A DNA stretch of 64,000 nt. Origin: Balneola sp. (lineage in GTDB: Bacteria; Bacteroidota; Rhodothermia; Balneolales; Balneolaceae). This document shows, one piece after another, positions 25,837 to 36,096 of the stretch (its first letter is position 1; the number at the start of each line of letters is the position of its first letter). Below the pieces are notes generated by a model. That model had not been told where the DNA came from. It was given only the letters and a program-made list of their open reading frames with translations, and searched no databases. Made by a program: the position numbers and the translations under genes. The stretch lies in contig RHLJ01000001.1 in NCBI GenBank assembly GCA_003712055.1, forward strand, positions 434,001-498,000, written 5' to 3'.

Positions 25837-28800
25837 TTAGAAGTCTATACCAATTGAGAAATAGTGGATTGGATTGCCTTCAAAACCATTTCTACCATAA
25901 GACCATCCTATATCATATCGGAAAGGAAGTCCGAAAACGATGGTTCTTAATCCAAATCCCGAACCAATAAGAATGTCTCCATCTAAAGCGGTAATAGGAT
26001 TTCCATCATTACCTATTATCGGTTCACCATTGGTTGGTACTTCTGTTGTGAAGTTATCCGCATCTTCATCGTAATAAATGATTCGCTCCTCACCGATTCT
26101 AAAACTAAGATCAGCATCATTAACATTAAAATTAATTGTTTCATTGGCCAGGTTAACCAAAGATACATTGATGTTTTGTCCCCAAGCAGTACCAACATCA
26201 ATAAAGAATGCTCCTGTAATGTTGTAAAGAGGTAGTATAGGAACTGCTCCAGGAACTAAAGCCGCAAATAATGGGAACCTGAACTCAGTATTGATGAGTG
26301 CAAATTTGTTTCCATAAATAGTATTGTACTCATGACCTCTCAGAGGAACAGCAGGTAACGTAAAGAAAGTATCAGCAAGGCGCTCTAAAGGAATTCCATT
26401 GTCTGACCATCTTTGATTAATCCATCCTAGCATACCTCCAAGGAAATACGTTTGCGAATCACGGCCGAATGAAGCACCACTCGAACCTCTAAGTGCGAGT
26501 GAATAACCTAAACCTATATTGAAATAGCGCCTGAAATCACCAAGAACAGATGCAAAAGCCGGGGAATCTTCTCCAACACCAGGACTCCCTGATATACCGA
26601 TAGAATATCTGGTTCCACCCATGGGAGTAATAAAGCCCGGAATATTAAGAGTAGCATCTTTTGTATAGGTAACTTGAGGATACAATAATGAACTCTTTAG
26701 ATTCTCTGAATTAATAACCGTATTCGGATCAATAAATAAAGCGGTAAATGGAGTAGTAACTACATTGTAATCTCTGGTTAACCCTATCCATGTAAGGCTG
26801 GCATCTACCCTTCTGAATTTGTCAATTGGGTATTGCAAACTTAATCCCCCACCAAATGTTCTGAAGCGTAATAACTCTCCTCCAAAAGTCTGGTATTGTC
26901 GTGATGAGTGGAAATAGGAAAGAAATACATTCGTTCTCTTTTTCAGGTATCCGTATTGAATAGAATAATTACTATTTCTTAAGTCAGTTTGGAAGTTTGA
27001 TCCCAATGAAAGCTGGTGATCTCCTAATAAATCACTAATCAAAAATTGAATTGGTGCATAAGCTCCATAGGTTGACAATCCGACCGAAGGGCTGTAAGCA
27101 ACATCGGTACTGAACCTTAGCCGGTAATCTCTTGGTACGTACCTTCCATCGTCGGTGACATTGTCTTCAAGATCAAAAATAAACTCATCTATTAGAGTAA
27201 GTGTACTATCCAAAATTACTTCTTCTGAGAACACATAATTTCTGAAATCAATCTCACCACTTTGTTCAAAAGTGCTGGCCCGTTCTTCATCAGTCATTTG
27301 AGCCTCTTCTTCTTCCTTCTCAATTTGAGTCCTCTCAACAGCATTCACAATCCCGACATCAAACATTTCCCGGGCATATAGAGTAGCAGGCACTCTTTCT
27401 TCTTGTGTCTCCTGAACCCTTCGCTGTGCCCAGTAATTTTTTACCAAAGGCTCAGTTTTCTTTCTTGAAAAAGGTGATTTCAAAAGAAAGATATCCAGAT
27501 ATCCTTCATTTATTGCTCCAATAGCAATTCTTGAACCGTCGGCACTCATACTAAACTGAGAAACACCAGCCTGAAGGTCGGTAAGTGCATATGCTTTCTT
27601 AGTCTCGAAATCATACTCATAAATATTCTGAATACCATTTTCATCAGAATTGAATGTTAATCTTCCAGAGCGTGTCACAGCAGGTTGCTTTTCACTCCAA
27701 TCACTGGAAGCAGTAATTCGCTCAACTTGTTTTGTATTAATGTTAATCTGATAGATATCTGTTTGGTAGAAATCCAAATCAGCTAATAAACGATATTCTG
27801 TTTTATAGGTATTCGTTTCGATCTTTTCTCCCCTGTCCGAAACAAAGAAAATAGATTCAGAATCGCTTGACCATGCGGGCTGGAAATCAGAGAAAAAATC
27901 CTGGGTTAAATTTGTTAATTCTTCAGTATCAAAGTTGTAGACAAAAATATCTTGATAAGGACCGATGTTACCATCAAAAGCAATCTTTCTTCCATCGGGT
28001 GACCATGCCACAGATTCTATTGCATCAATCGTCTCAAACTCCAGCTTCTCCACTTCTTTAGTCCGATAATTTACCAGAGCGATATCATCCTTCCCTTTCC
28101 TTTTCGTTGACAACGCTATGAATTCACCATCGGGTGACCAAGTAATATTTGGGTTTAGAATATTTAGTTCTTCAAAATCTGGATTATCCTCGCCTCGAAC
28201 TAATGTTTTAAGTTTTCGGCCATTTAATGCATCGATAACAATTACATCGAAATACCCTCTGCCATTTGTGATAAATGCAATCCTGTCTCCTTGGGGTGAA
28301 ATAGTCGGGCTGGTATTGTATGTACCAAATTCGCCTCTTCGGGTCATTAGCGTAGAGATACTCTTTGCGCTTTCTCGTTCTGCTACTTCAGGGAAGTACC
28401 GCTCCTTAAGGCTTTGCTCCCAGCGTTCGGATAGTTCATCAATAGTAAGACCTAAAGCATCTGCAAACCCATATTCAATACTACGGGAAGTCTTTATACG
28501 ATTTAATATTTCCGCAATTTTTTCTCTACCATATTCTTCAACAATAAAATTCCAAACAGACTGTCCTCCTCTGTATGCATAGTAATTTCTCAAATACCGA
28601 ATTGGAGGCAAATATCCATTAATAACGGCATCCCTTATAAACATATCTGTATTTGTATCCCATCCAAGTGCTGTATACTCTGCAAGCCCTTCTTCGAACC
28701 AAAGTGGAAATACCAATTGAATATTATTCTGAATTATCGACTGGATGTTTCCACCATAGAACATGTCGTTGAACACAGCATGCACAAGCTCATGATGCAA

Positions 28801-29214
28801 TGTTCTTCTGAAGTCATTATAGTCTCCCATAAATGGAACTGTCATCCTGTTTTTCCACTTATCGGTTACCCCACCTATTCCCTCGGTACCAGTCGGGTCA
28901 AGTGGTACGACATTTGTCTGAGAGAAATCGTTATGAGAATCATAAACTATTAGAGGAATACGACTTACAATTTCATGGTTAAAATCTTCCGAAAGTTGTT
29001 TGTAAGCGGATTCCAGGCTTTGGGCAGAAAACTCAGCAAGCTCGTAATTTTTCTCTCCGTAATAGTAAATATCAAAGTGCTTCGATTGGATGAATCTCCA
29101 CTCAAAATTTTCATATTGAACACGGTTTTTCCCAAACGGAAAGTACTGTGCTTCTGCTGATGTAATACCAAACCCAACAGCTAAAATCAGAATAGTTACA
29201 AACTTTGCTTTCAT
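25837..29214 (-). CDS. Peptidase (HExxH) / TolB-like propeller / BamA-like barrel outer membrane protein
   Basis: A 1125-residue exported protein with three visible parts. After a signal peptide (about 1-22) comes a gluzincin-like peptidase region: HELVH at 141-145 and WFEEGLAEY at 172-180, with Glu175 as the likely third ligand. Residues about 280-600 hold repeated TolB/PD40 units (SPQGDRIAFITNGRG, SPDGEFIALSTKRKG, SPDGRKIAFDGN, SSDSESIFFVSDRG). The C-terminal half (about 690-1125) is strand-rich, ending YDIGWSYGRNGFEGNPIHYF and a terminal Phe, as in Omp85/BamA-family barrels; no POTRA domain is seen. It is last in the rqcH-aroK-aroB-tamB-rnr run. A surface or secretion protease-chaperone role is inference. 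Confidence 0.78.
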   Translation of the reverse strand: MKAKFVTILILAVGFGITSAEAQYFPFGKNRVQYENFEWRFIQSKHFDIYYYGEKNYELAEFSAQSLESAYKQLSEDFNHEIVSRIPLIVYDSHNDFSQTNVVPLDPTGTEGIGGVTDKWKNRMTVPFMGDYNDFRRTLHHELVHAVFNDMFYGGNIQSIIQNNIQLVFPLWFEEGLAEYTALGWDTNTDMFIRDAVINGYLPPIRYLRNYYAYRGGQSVWNFIVEEYGREKIAEILNRIKTSRSIEYGFADALGLTIDELSERWEQSLKERYFPEVAERESAKSISTLMTRRGEFGTYNTSPTISPQGDRIAFITNGRGYFDVIVIDALNGRKLKTLVRGEDNPDFEELNILNPNITWSPDGEFIALSTKRKGKDDIALVNYRTKEVEKLEFETIDAIESVAWSPDGRKIAFDGNIGPYQDIFVYNFDTEELTNLTQDFFSDFQPAWSSDSESIFFVSDRGEKIETNTYKTEYRLLADLDFYQTDIYQININTKQVERITASSDWSEKQPAVTRSGRLTFNSDENGIQNIYEYDFETKKAYALTDLQAGVSQFSMSADGSRIAIGAINEGYLDIFLLKSPFSRKKTEPLVKNYWAQRRVQETQEERVPATLYAREMFDVGIVNAVERTQIEKEEEEAQMTDEERASTFEQSGEIDFRNYVFSEEVILDSTLTLIDEFIFDLEDNVTDDGRYVPRDYRLRFSTDVAYSPSVGLSTYGAYAPIQFLISDLLGDHQLSLGSNFQTDLRNSNYSIQYGYLKKRTNVFLSYFHSSRQYQTFGGELLRFRTFGGGLSLQYPIDKFRRVDASLTWIGLTRDYNVVTTPFTALFIDPNTVINSENLKSSLLYPQVTYTKDATLNIPGFITPMGGTRYSIGISGSPGVGEDSPAFASVLGDFRRYFNIGLGYSLALRGSSGASFGRDSQTYFLGGMLGWINQRWSDNGIPLERLADTFFTLPAVPLRGHEYNTIYGNKFALINTEFRFPLFAALVPGAVPILPLYNITGAFFIDVGTAWGQNINVSLVNLANETINFNVNDADLSFRIGEERIIYYDEDADNFTTEVPTNGEPIIGNDGNPITALDGDILIGSGFGLRTIVFGLPFRYDIGWSYGRNGFEGNPIHYFSIGIDF

Positions 29215-29232
29215 ATCTTACCTCGATAATGC

Positions 29233-31386
29233 TTATACAGGAATAAAATCAATTTGCCTTTTTTGGTGATTAACACTATCCACTTTCACATGGATTTCGT
29301 TTCCTAATTGAAACTTTTTCTTCGAAGATCTTCCGACTAGCTGATGACTTTTCTGATCATAAAAAAAGAAATCTCCTTTCAAATCACCAACACGGATCAT
29401 CCCCTCACAATGTATATTTTTTAGGTCAACAAAAATACCTCTTTCAGTAACGCCGCTGATTACGCCTTGAAAGGTTTGCCCGATTTTGTCGCTTAAAAAT
29501 TCCACCTGTTTAAGTTTAATAGAATCGCGCTCGGCATCAACTGCCACACGTTCTCTTTCGCTACAATGTTCACCGTGTTTTAAAAGAGAGTCGTAGGAGT
29601 AAGAAGTAGTACCTTTTGCATACTCTTTAAGAATACGGTGAACAATCACGTCAGGGTAACGGCGAATTGGGCTTGTAAAGTGTGCATAATGTTCAAAACC
29701 AAGACCAAAATGACCAATATTTTTGGGACTATACTCTGCTTTAGCCATTGCTCTTAAAGTAAGCTCATTTACAATGGTTTCAACTGCCGTGCCCTTAACC
29801 TCATTTAAAAGCTTGTTAATCCCCTTTGGAGATAAGGAATTATTAACTGAAAAGTGAATCCCTAATGGAGAAACTTGCTCCGCTACCGCGCTCAATTTTT
29901 TAGCATCTGGCTTATCATGGATTCTGTAGAAAAAAGGAAAAAGATTCTTTGACAACTTTTTTCCCGATTGTTTTCGGAGGTTATCAATATGGATGGATAC
30001 GGTTTTATTTGCCATTAGCATGCATTCCTCAATGAGCCGATGAGCAAACTTCCGTTCTTTGAGGATAACTTCAATTGGTTTTCCTTTGCTATCAAGTACA
30101 AAACGTGGTTCAGGGGAATCAAAATCAATTGCTCCTTCTCTGAATCGCTTTTCCATCAATGTTTTGGCTAGCTTACCTGCCAGGTGTACCTCTTTTTTAT
30201 ATTCATGATCAGCACCGTCCAAGATCTCCTGAGCTTCTTCATAGGTAAATCTTTGCTTAGAATGTATTATGGTTTCTTCAATAGAATAATCAACAAGGTT
30301 TCCTTTGTCGTCAATTTCCATAAAACAACTATAGGTAAATTTGTCTTCATTCGGTCTTAAACTGCACAAGCCATTACTTAGTCGTTCAGGAAGCATTGGT
30401 ATTACCCTATCAACCAGGTAGATACTTGTACCTCGTTCGAAAGCTTCTTTATCTAACACTGTTTCCGTTTTCAAATAATGGGTGACGTCTGCAATATGCA
30501 CTCCGAGATAATAATTACCTTGTTCGGTATAGGAAATACTAAGAGCATCATCAAAATCCTTAGCGTCAGCGGGATCTATTGTGAATACCATTTCAGACCT
30601 TAGATCCCTCCTGCTACTTACATCGTCCTGAGTTATTTCCTCAGAAATTTCCTCAGCATATTTCTCTACCTCGGGAGGGAATTCGGCTGTAAGTTCATTT
30701 TCAGCTAGAATAGATAGAATATTTGCATCGTTACTGCCAGACTTCCCTAATACGGAAGTAACCACTGCTTCTGGTAGCGCTTGTGGATGAACCCATTTCT
30801 TTAATTCGAATGTGACTTTATCATTGTTCTCAGCACCATTCAAATTTTTTGATAATACATAAAAATCTGTGTGAGCTGATTTTTGATCAGGCTCGATAAT
30901 AAAGGTCTTGGTACCGGTCTTCTTGAGTGTTCCTACATAAAACTCTTTCCCTCTTTTTAGTATTTCTTCAATCTTACCCTGAGGCTGACCTGAATACCGA
31001 TTGGTTCCACTTATTTTAATACTAACCCAATCATCCTGAAGAGCGAGACCAACATCTCTTTTCGATATTTTAACGTCTTCATCTAATCCTTCAACCGTTA
31101 CAAAACCCATTCCTGATCTGGTAATTTGGATTTTACCTTCCAGTAGATCCGGTGATTTCCTGGGTTCTTTGTTTCCTTTCTTAATGGATATACTATTACC
31201 GTCTTTTATAATTAGCCTCTTTGACGCCAGACTATTTATTGCCTTATCTAATCTTTTAAGCTCTTTCTTACTGCTTAATAAAAGTACATCAATGACGGTT
31301 TGTTTTGGAAGTCTTTTATTTGGACTGTTTTTGACAAGGTCCATTACAATTTCTTCGAGGGTGCTAAGCCGCTGGCTTCTACTCAT
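29233..31386 (-). CDS. rnr: Ribonuclease R
   Basis: A processive 3'-5' exoribonuclease that unwinds structured RNA. The 717 residues begin with a winged-helix segment (about 1-65), then cold-shock OB folds (about 80-215), the RNB catalytic domain with FTIDPADAKDFDDAL at 268-282 (Asp271, Asp277, Asp279 and Asp280) and a C-terminal S1 domain (about 632-715, TFQGVISGVTERGIFVDL). No lysine-rich tail is present after S1, unlike E. coli RNase R. Its start codon touches the tamB stop. All catalytic aspartates are intact. Confidence 0.95.
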   Translation of the reverse strand: MSRSQRLSTLEEIVMDLVKNSPNKRLPKQTVIDVLLLSSKKELKRLDKAINSLASKRLIIKDGNSISIKKGNKEPRKSPDLLEGKIQITRSGMGFVTVEGLDEDVKISKRDVGLALQDDWVSIKISGTNRYSGQPQGKIEEILKRGKEFYVGTLKKTGTKTFIIEPDQKSAHTDFYVLSKNLNGAENNDKVTFELKKWVHPQALPEAVVTSVLGKSGSNDANILSILAENELTAEFPPEVEKYAEEISEEITQDDVSSRRDLRSEMVFTIDPADAKDFDDALSISYTEQGNYYLGVHIADVTHYLKTETVLDKEAFERGTSIYLVDRVIPMLPERLSNGLCSLRPNEDKFTYSCFMEIDDKGNLVDYSIEETIIHSKQRFTYEEAQEILDGADHEYKKEVHLAGKLAKTLMEKRFREGAIDFDSPEPRFVLDSKGKPIEVILKERKFAHRLIEECMLMANKTVSIHIDNLRKQSGKKLSKNLFPFFYRIHDKPDAKKLSAVAEQVSPLGIHFSVNNSLSPKGINKLLNEVKGTAVETIVNELTLRAMAKAEYSPKNIGHFGLGFEHYAHFTSPIRRYPDVIVHRILKEYAKGTTSYSYDSLLKHGEHCSERERVAVDAERDSIKLKQVEFLSDKIGQTFQGVISGVTERGIFVDLKNIHCEGMIRVGDLKGDFFFYDQKSHQLVGRSSKKKFQLGNEIHVKVDSVNHQKRQIDFIPV

Positions 31387-34300
31387 TAATTCCCTGGTAC
31401 TGATGAGGTTTGATTTTCTGTTATTTGATCTTCCTGTTCGTCGTTACTATTCTTTCGCCCGAAAAGCTTTCTAAATGGTCTGGTTATTTTTTTCAAAAAT
31501 TCATCCCAGCTATTAAAGTTAACCTCTGCTTCTAGGCCTAACCCGTTTATATCCTGGCCTTGTTGGTTTTCATCGCCTGAACCTAAATTACTAAAAGTTG
31601 GATCTTGCCTGTGAAAAGCAGTCACCGATAAGGTTTGGTTAATTCGATAGGTCGCACCAATATCCCCAATATTTGATTGTGCTCCAGTAATCTGTCCTTC
31701 CCTGCTAAGTATGATACGGTCATTATATAACCTCAAAGCAACCGCTAGATCAACATTGTTATAGGTATTCAAATTAAAATCGATATCAAGACTACCAACA
31801 TCACTTCTTAATAACGAGTTTATCTGATTAGAAAGTAACGGACTTATTACCTGGCTCGAAAGTAAAGGATTTAACACCGCACCACTTCCCGAAAAATTTT
31901 CACTAAAAGAGTCGGTAGTACTGGTCGTAGCAGTAGTAGATGGGATAAAATCTCCCATTAGCAGAAAACTTGTAGCCTGAATAAGCTTCTCATCTTCATT
32001 TCTGTTCAATGTGTTTATTTGAGCACTCAGTGCAGTGTTCTGTCGAGCTTCGAACGTATTGGGTAATCGGAAGAAGAAATTATTTTCAATACTGCTAAGT
32101 GTCCCACCCACATTTAATACCAACTGAACAGGTACCCTTTGAGAATTATCCTGATCAATATCTGACCTGGATTGTGTTAATGTATTAATGTCTGGTCTTG
32201 CTTCATAAAAAGCATTTAGATTTAAGCTCGCATCAGTCGGGTTTCCATTCCAGGTAATAGTACCTCCTCGTTCCAGCTCAAATCTTCTTGCAAATATATC
32301 ACCACTTACAAATTGATAATTACCTCCTGATATATCGAACTGCCCAAACATTGACAGCTCTTCATCTTGTAATCGTATTTGTAATCGACCCGTACCATCT
32401 GCAGTAATCGCATCTCCGGTAACCGGATCAAATATTAGCCTCACCGTCATTGGTTGAAGAGCTATAAACTGCAAATCCATGGTAAAGCGTTCAGTAAATG
32501 TACGCTCAAACGGATCTTCATCTTCTTGTGCAAGAAAAGCTTGTGCTCCTGAAGTAGTGGTATTATCAATTCTTCCTAATGATGAAAAATCATCTACAAA
32601 ACGGATGAATTTATTATCCTCATCAAATTCAGTTTCTTCTAACAGAGGAATTCCAATATTTGAGAAATCAGAAATATAAACGGGGGTAACTGTTTCCAGC
32701 ACTGGATCCAAATTTGTACCAGTCAATCGAATCGTACTTGAACCATATGCGTCTCCAAAAAATGGAACATCCTGATCCAATATGCTATTCAAGAATTGGA
32801 ATTCATCCATTTCAATGAGCAGATCCATGGAATGTAGCTTACTAAAATCGTTAAGATTATACGTTCCACTTACTATTGCAGCGCCACCAGATGGATCTAT
32901 AACGAACACATCTTCAAAATTGAGTCCTTGATCACGACTAAAACTCAATGAACCAATACCATAATAGAAAGTATCCAAAAAACGGGGCCTCATATACACT
33001 GCATCGTCCATACCTATATCATAGTTAATATTGAAGTCATAATCTTCAAGATTCCCCCATACAAGTCCACTTCCGTTGGCTTTACCTGACATTTCAGAAA
33101 ACACTTTAGGAGCGATGAAGGGTATGATCCATAGGTCTACATTCTCAAAATCTAAATCAAACCTGAATAGTGAATCTGTTTCCGGGAACCCGTTATTGTC
33201 TGGCGCAAGAATATACCCCTTCAAACTGATATCCTGACCTGTTCTGTTATTCCGGAAATAATAATCAGGGTATTTGGTTGAATCAGTATCTACGATTATT
33301 TCAGTATCAAATCGGTTTAATGGTTGATTGAATTCACTTAATACAGAAATGTCGCCAACCACATTATTGTCCAAACCTAAACCCAGGATGTTTAACTCTC
33401 CTTGAAGTGTCGGAGACCGAGTAAGAGATCGAGTTGTAAACTGACCATTCAAGTCCCCAGAGAAGTTTATTCGGCCATTTATCAAATCTGAAATTCGTTC
33501 CAGATCTACATTTTCTATCTGGTAATTCACAGAATCGGTTGCATCTGCACTTAAAATACCTTCAATCGCAATATTCTCGTCAAAATTGCTTAGCTCAAAA
33601 TCCTGGAATCTTAATTTTTCATCGGCCAGATACTGCACTGACGGAGTTTCCACCCCTTCCCATAAGTATAAATCACTACCCAACGCAAATTCGTGAATGT
33701 AAGCTGTTATTGCTGAATCCGTAAGCGCTATACCACTTGTTAGTTCGAATTTTGAATCTTCAGCTATTTCATCAATCGTATGAGTATAAATGATCGAATC
33801 TTCCTGCATATCAAATTCAAAAGAGAGGCCTTTTGCATCAAGCAGACCTGTACTAATTGAACCAAGATCGAGCTGAGCCTGTAACCCGGAAAATGATTTA
33901 AGAGTCTCTGAGCTTCTAAAACTTCCGGTCACCTGTAATGCAAGTGAATCTATAGTAGTTTCCTTAAAACTGATTGATGGATCATTTATGGAAGCATTAA
34001 AGAGAAGTCTATTAGGATTCCCATTTACATTAGATCTAATTTGAGCTGCTGATTGAATTGAAGGGAATGCAGGCACATAGGCTTTTATGAAGTCCAGGTT
34101 TTTTATGGAAGCGTTCATAGTAAAATTCTGATCCGAGCTAATCACCAATGAATCCGAATCAAATGTATCTACTGTTGTTAATAGAACTTCCTCATCAACT
34201 CTTTCCTTAAAATAAGAACTCCAATAAGGGGCCATTCTTACTAGCTCATTAAGTTGAAAGCTACCCTGCATAGACATATCAAAAGCGGTAGAAGTGAACC

Positions 34301-36095
34301 TTAATGCTCTGGTTGCATTGCCAGGCTCATTTAAATCCATATACACCTGATGAGTTGGAAGAGTGTCTTCTCCTATAGTAGCAAATGGTACATCGATCGT
34401 AAGTTGCCCATATACATTATCCCAACTATTGCCTTTCAAAAAGATTTCGTACTCCAGATTTGCGAACACTGAATCTAATGACTGAGCCTGCGTCAAGCCT
34501 TTCAAATCAACATTTTCTCCACTTCCTGTAAACTCCAGACCAGGTATTGAATCTGTCATATCAATAGTGCCCCTCCCTGTTAGGTAAGCAGAGGGTGAGG
34601 TAAACATCAAAGACGGACGGATAATCCCTTCGTTCCATGTTCCTTCTGCTGAAAGAGTATCAAAATTTACCCTGTTTAAGTTACCATCAGAGAAGAAGAA
34701 ACTAGAAGAACCAGAAGCGTTTCTTACGCTTCTCCAGTCATCAGAATTTATTGCAAAAGAACCGGTTAAATGACTTTCAATTATTTGATCCGAAATAAGT
34801 CCTCCTAAATTTATATCAGTAAAACTTCCATTAAGATCTATACTAGCATACTCAGTCATTCCCAGGTCAAAATTAGTAATCACCTCGCCCACAGAACTCA
34901 ATACTTCAACCTCTCCTGCTAACCCCGATCTATTTCCACTGATCTTTACATCAAAACTGGAGGTTGTAATAACATCTATTTGAGGCTCGCTTAATTGAGG
35001 TACGAATTCCGAAAATTCTGAACTATCTACCAGGACGTTTTCTAAATCAACCTCAAACTGAAGACTTTCTAAATTCAAGGGAGATTTGACGAAGCCATAC
35101 CCATCAATCCCGCTTCGTCCCATAAAGAAATCGAATTCCTCAAACCATAAGGAATCAAGACTTCCATTACCTTTAAAATTCGCATAAAGTACTTTATCAA
35201 ACCTCTCATATTCAGGATAAAATCTGGTAATCAAACCAGGATTTACAAGAAGTTCACTTATTCTGTAGGAGATTTCGGAACTCTGAATCTGCCCGAGAAA
35301 ATCATCTTTTAAAAAATCTACCCCATTAAACTCACTACTGAATTCAAGTGCTGAACTTCCTAACCTGATATTAAATGCATTGAATTCCAGGTATTGCTCA
35401 TCGTTAAACACCTGCCCAAATATATTCGCGTTTTCAATATCCAGTTCTGGCATATTGAAACTGAAGCGATCTATATCAAAAAATCTACTTTCTCTTTTGT
35501 TTTCAATAAATATTTGGGCATTAATATCCCGAATTGTCAATGTATCCAGTCCTTCTTGAGCAGATTCTTGAGGGTTATCAAAAATTACCACCCCCCCACT
35601 TATTGTTGCTGATGGTACCAGTACTTCAAAATTAATGCCTTGAGCTTCATTATTGGTTGAATCGAAAGTATCGTTCTCACAAGGTTCAATAGCATACGCT
35701 AACGATCGTCCTTCTCTATCTCGAAACAATACCACAGGATCCTTAATATCAAGATGGTTAATGATGAGCTGGTTGCGAAATAATGCCCAAAAATCTACCG
35801 AAGCGTTTACCGTATCAGTAGAAAAAACCGGCCGGAATGACGTAGAATCTTGATATATGGCTACATTCTTAAACTCGAAATCAAAAGGAATTGCTCCTGA
35901 AAACTCTCCTAGCTTTAATACTCCCTTGTATTGGTTGTTAAAATTATCCTCAATCTTAGATGCTATATAACTCTTTGATGCAGGTAATTGTAGAATTGCA
36001 AAACCAAGGGTAGACAAAACCACACAAACCAGAATCAATACCCCTAGTATGGTCCAGAAAAGCTTCCAGGTTCTATGTACCCATCTATATGCCAT
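31386..36095 (-). CDS. tamB: TamB / YtfN-like translocation and assembly module protein
   Basis: A 1569-residue inner-membrane-anchored AsmA/VPS13-like bridge protein. One membrane helix near 14-36 is followed by a very long beta-taco region rich in alternating hydrophobic and Ser/Asp residues, and the C-terminal DUF490 domain (about 1130-1520) with RLQIRLQDEELSMFGQFDIS and GGTITWNGNPTDASLNLNAFYEARPDI. TamB-like proteins move phospholipids or help insert outer membrane proteins. The rnr gene and the large barrel protein follow it; no POTRA-bearing TamA is present. Confidence 0.9.
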   Translation of the reverse strand: MAYRWVHRTWKLFWTILGVLILVCVVLSTLGFAILQLPASKSYIASKIEDNFNNQYKGVLKLGEFSGAIPFDFEFKNVAIYQDSTSFRPVFSTDTVNASVDFWALFRNQLIINHLDIKDPVVLFRDREGRSLAYAIEPCENDTFDSTNNEAQGINFEVLVPSATISGGVVIFDNPQESAQEGLDTLTIRDINAQIFIENKRESRFFDIDRFSFNMPELDIENANIFGQVFNDEQYLEFNAFNIRLGSSALEFSSEFNGVDFLKDDFLGQIQSSEISYRISELLVNPGLITRFYPEYERFDKVLYANFKGNGSLDSLWFEEFDFFMGRSGIDGYGFVKSPLNLESLQFEVDLENVLVDSSEFSEFVPQLSEPQIDVITTSSFDVKISGNRSGLAGEVEVLSSVGEVITNFDLGMTEYASIDLNGSFTDINLGGLISDQIIESHLTGSFAINSDDWRSVRNASGSSSFFFSDGNLNRVNFDTLSAEGTWNEGIIRPSLMFTSPSAYLTGRGTIDMTDSIPGLEFTGSGENVDLKGLTQAQSLDSVFANLEYEIFLKGNSWDNVYGQLTIDVPFATIGEDTLPTHQVYMDLNEPGNATRALRFTSTAFDMSMQGSFQLNELVRMAPYWSSYFKERVDEEVLLTTVDTFDSDSLVISSDQNFTMNASIKNLDFIKAYVPAFPSIQSAAQIRSNVNGNPNRLLFNASINDPSISFKETTIDSLALQVTGSFRSSETLKSFSGLQAQLDLGSISTGLLDAKGLSFEFDMQEDSIIYTHTIDEIAEDSKFELTSGIALTDSAITAYIHEFALGSDLYLWEGVETPSVQYLADEKLRFQDFELSNFDENIAIEGILSADATDSVNYQIENVDLERISDLINGRINFSGDLNGQFTTRSLTRSPTLQGELNILGLGLDNNVVGDISVLSEFNQPLNRFDTEIIVDTDSTKYPDYYFRNNRTGQDISLKGYILAPDNNGFPETDSLFRFDLDFENVDLWIIPFIAPKVFSEMSGKANGSGLVWGNLEDYDFNINYDIGMDDAVYMRPRFLDTFYYGIGSLSFSRDQGLNFEDVFVIDPSGGAAIVSGTYNLNDFSKLHSMDLLIEMDEFQFLNSILDQDVPFFGDAYGSSTIRLTGTNLDPVLETVTPVYISDFSNIGIPLLEETEFDEDNKFIRFVDDFSSLGRIDNTTTSGAQAFLAQEDEDPFERTFTERFTMDLQFIALQPMTVRLIFDPVTGDAITADGTGRLQIRLQDEELSMFGQFDISGGNYQFVSGDIFARRFELERGGTITWNGNPTDASLNLNAFYEARPDINTLTQSRSDIDQDNSQRVPVQLVLNVGGTLSSIENNFFFRLPNTFEARQNTALSAQINTLNRNEDEKLIQATSFLLMGDFIPSTTATTSTTDSFSENFSGSGAVLNPLLSSQVISPLLSNQINSLLRSDVGSLDIDFNLNTYNNVDLAVALRLYNDRIILSREGQITGAQSNIGDIGATYRINQTLSVTAFHRQDPTFSNLGSGDENQQGQDINGLGLEAEVNFNSWDEFLKKITRPFRKLFGRKNSNDEQEDQITENQTSSVPGN

Positions 36096-36096
36096 A

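Noticed and set aside
28118-28582. 154-residue plus-strand open frame
   Set aside because: It is antisense to the propeller region of the large outer membrane protein, where repeated codons keep the other strand open.
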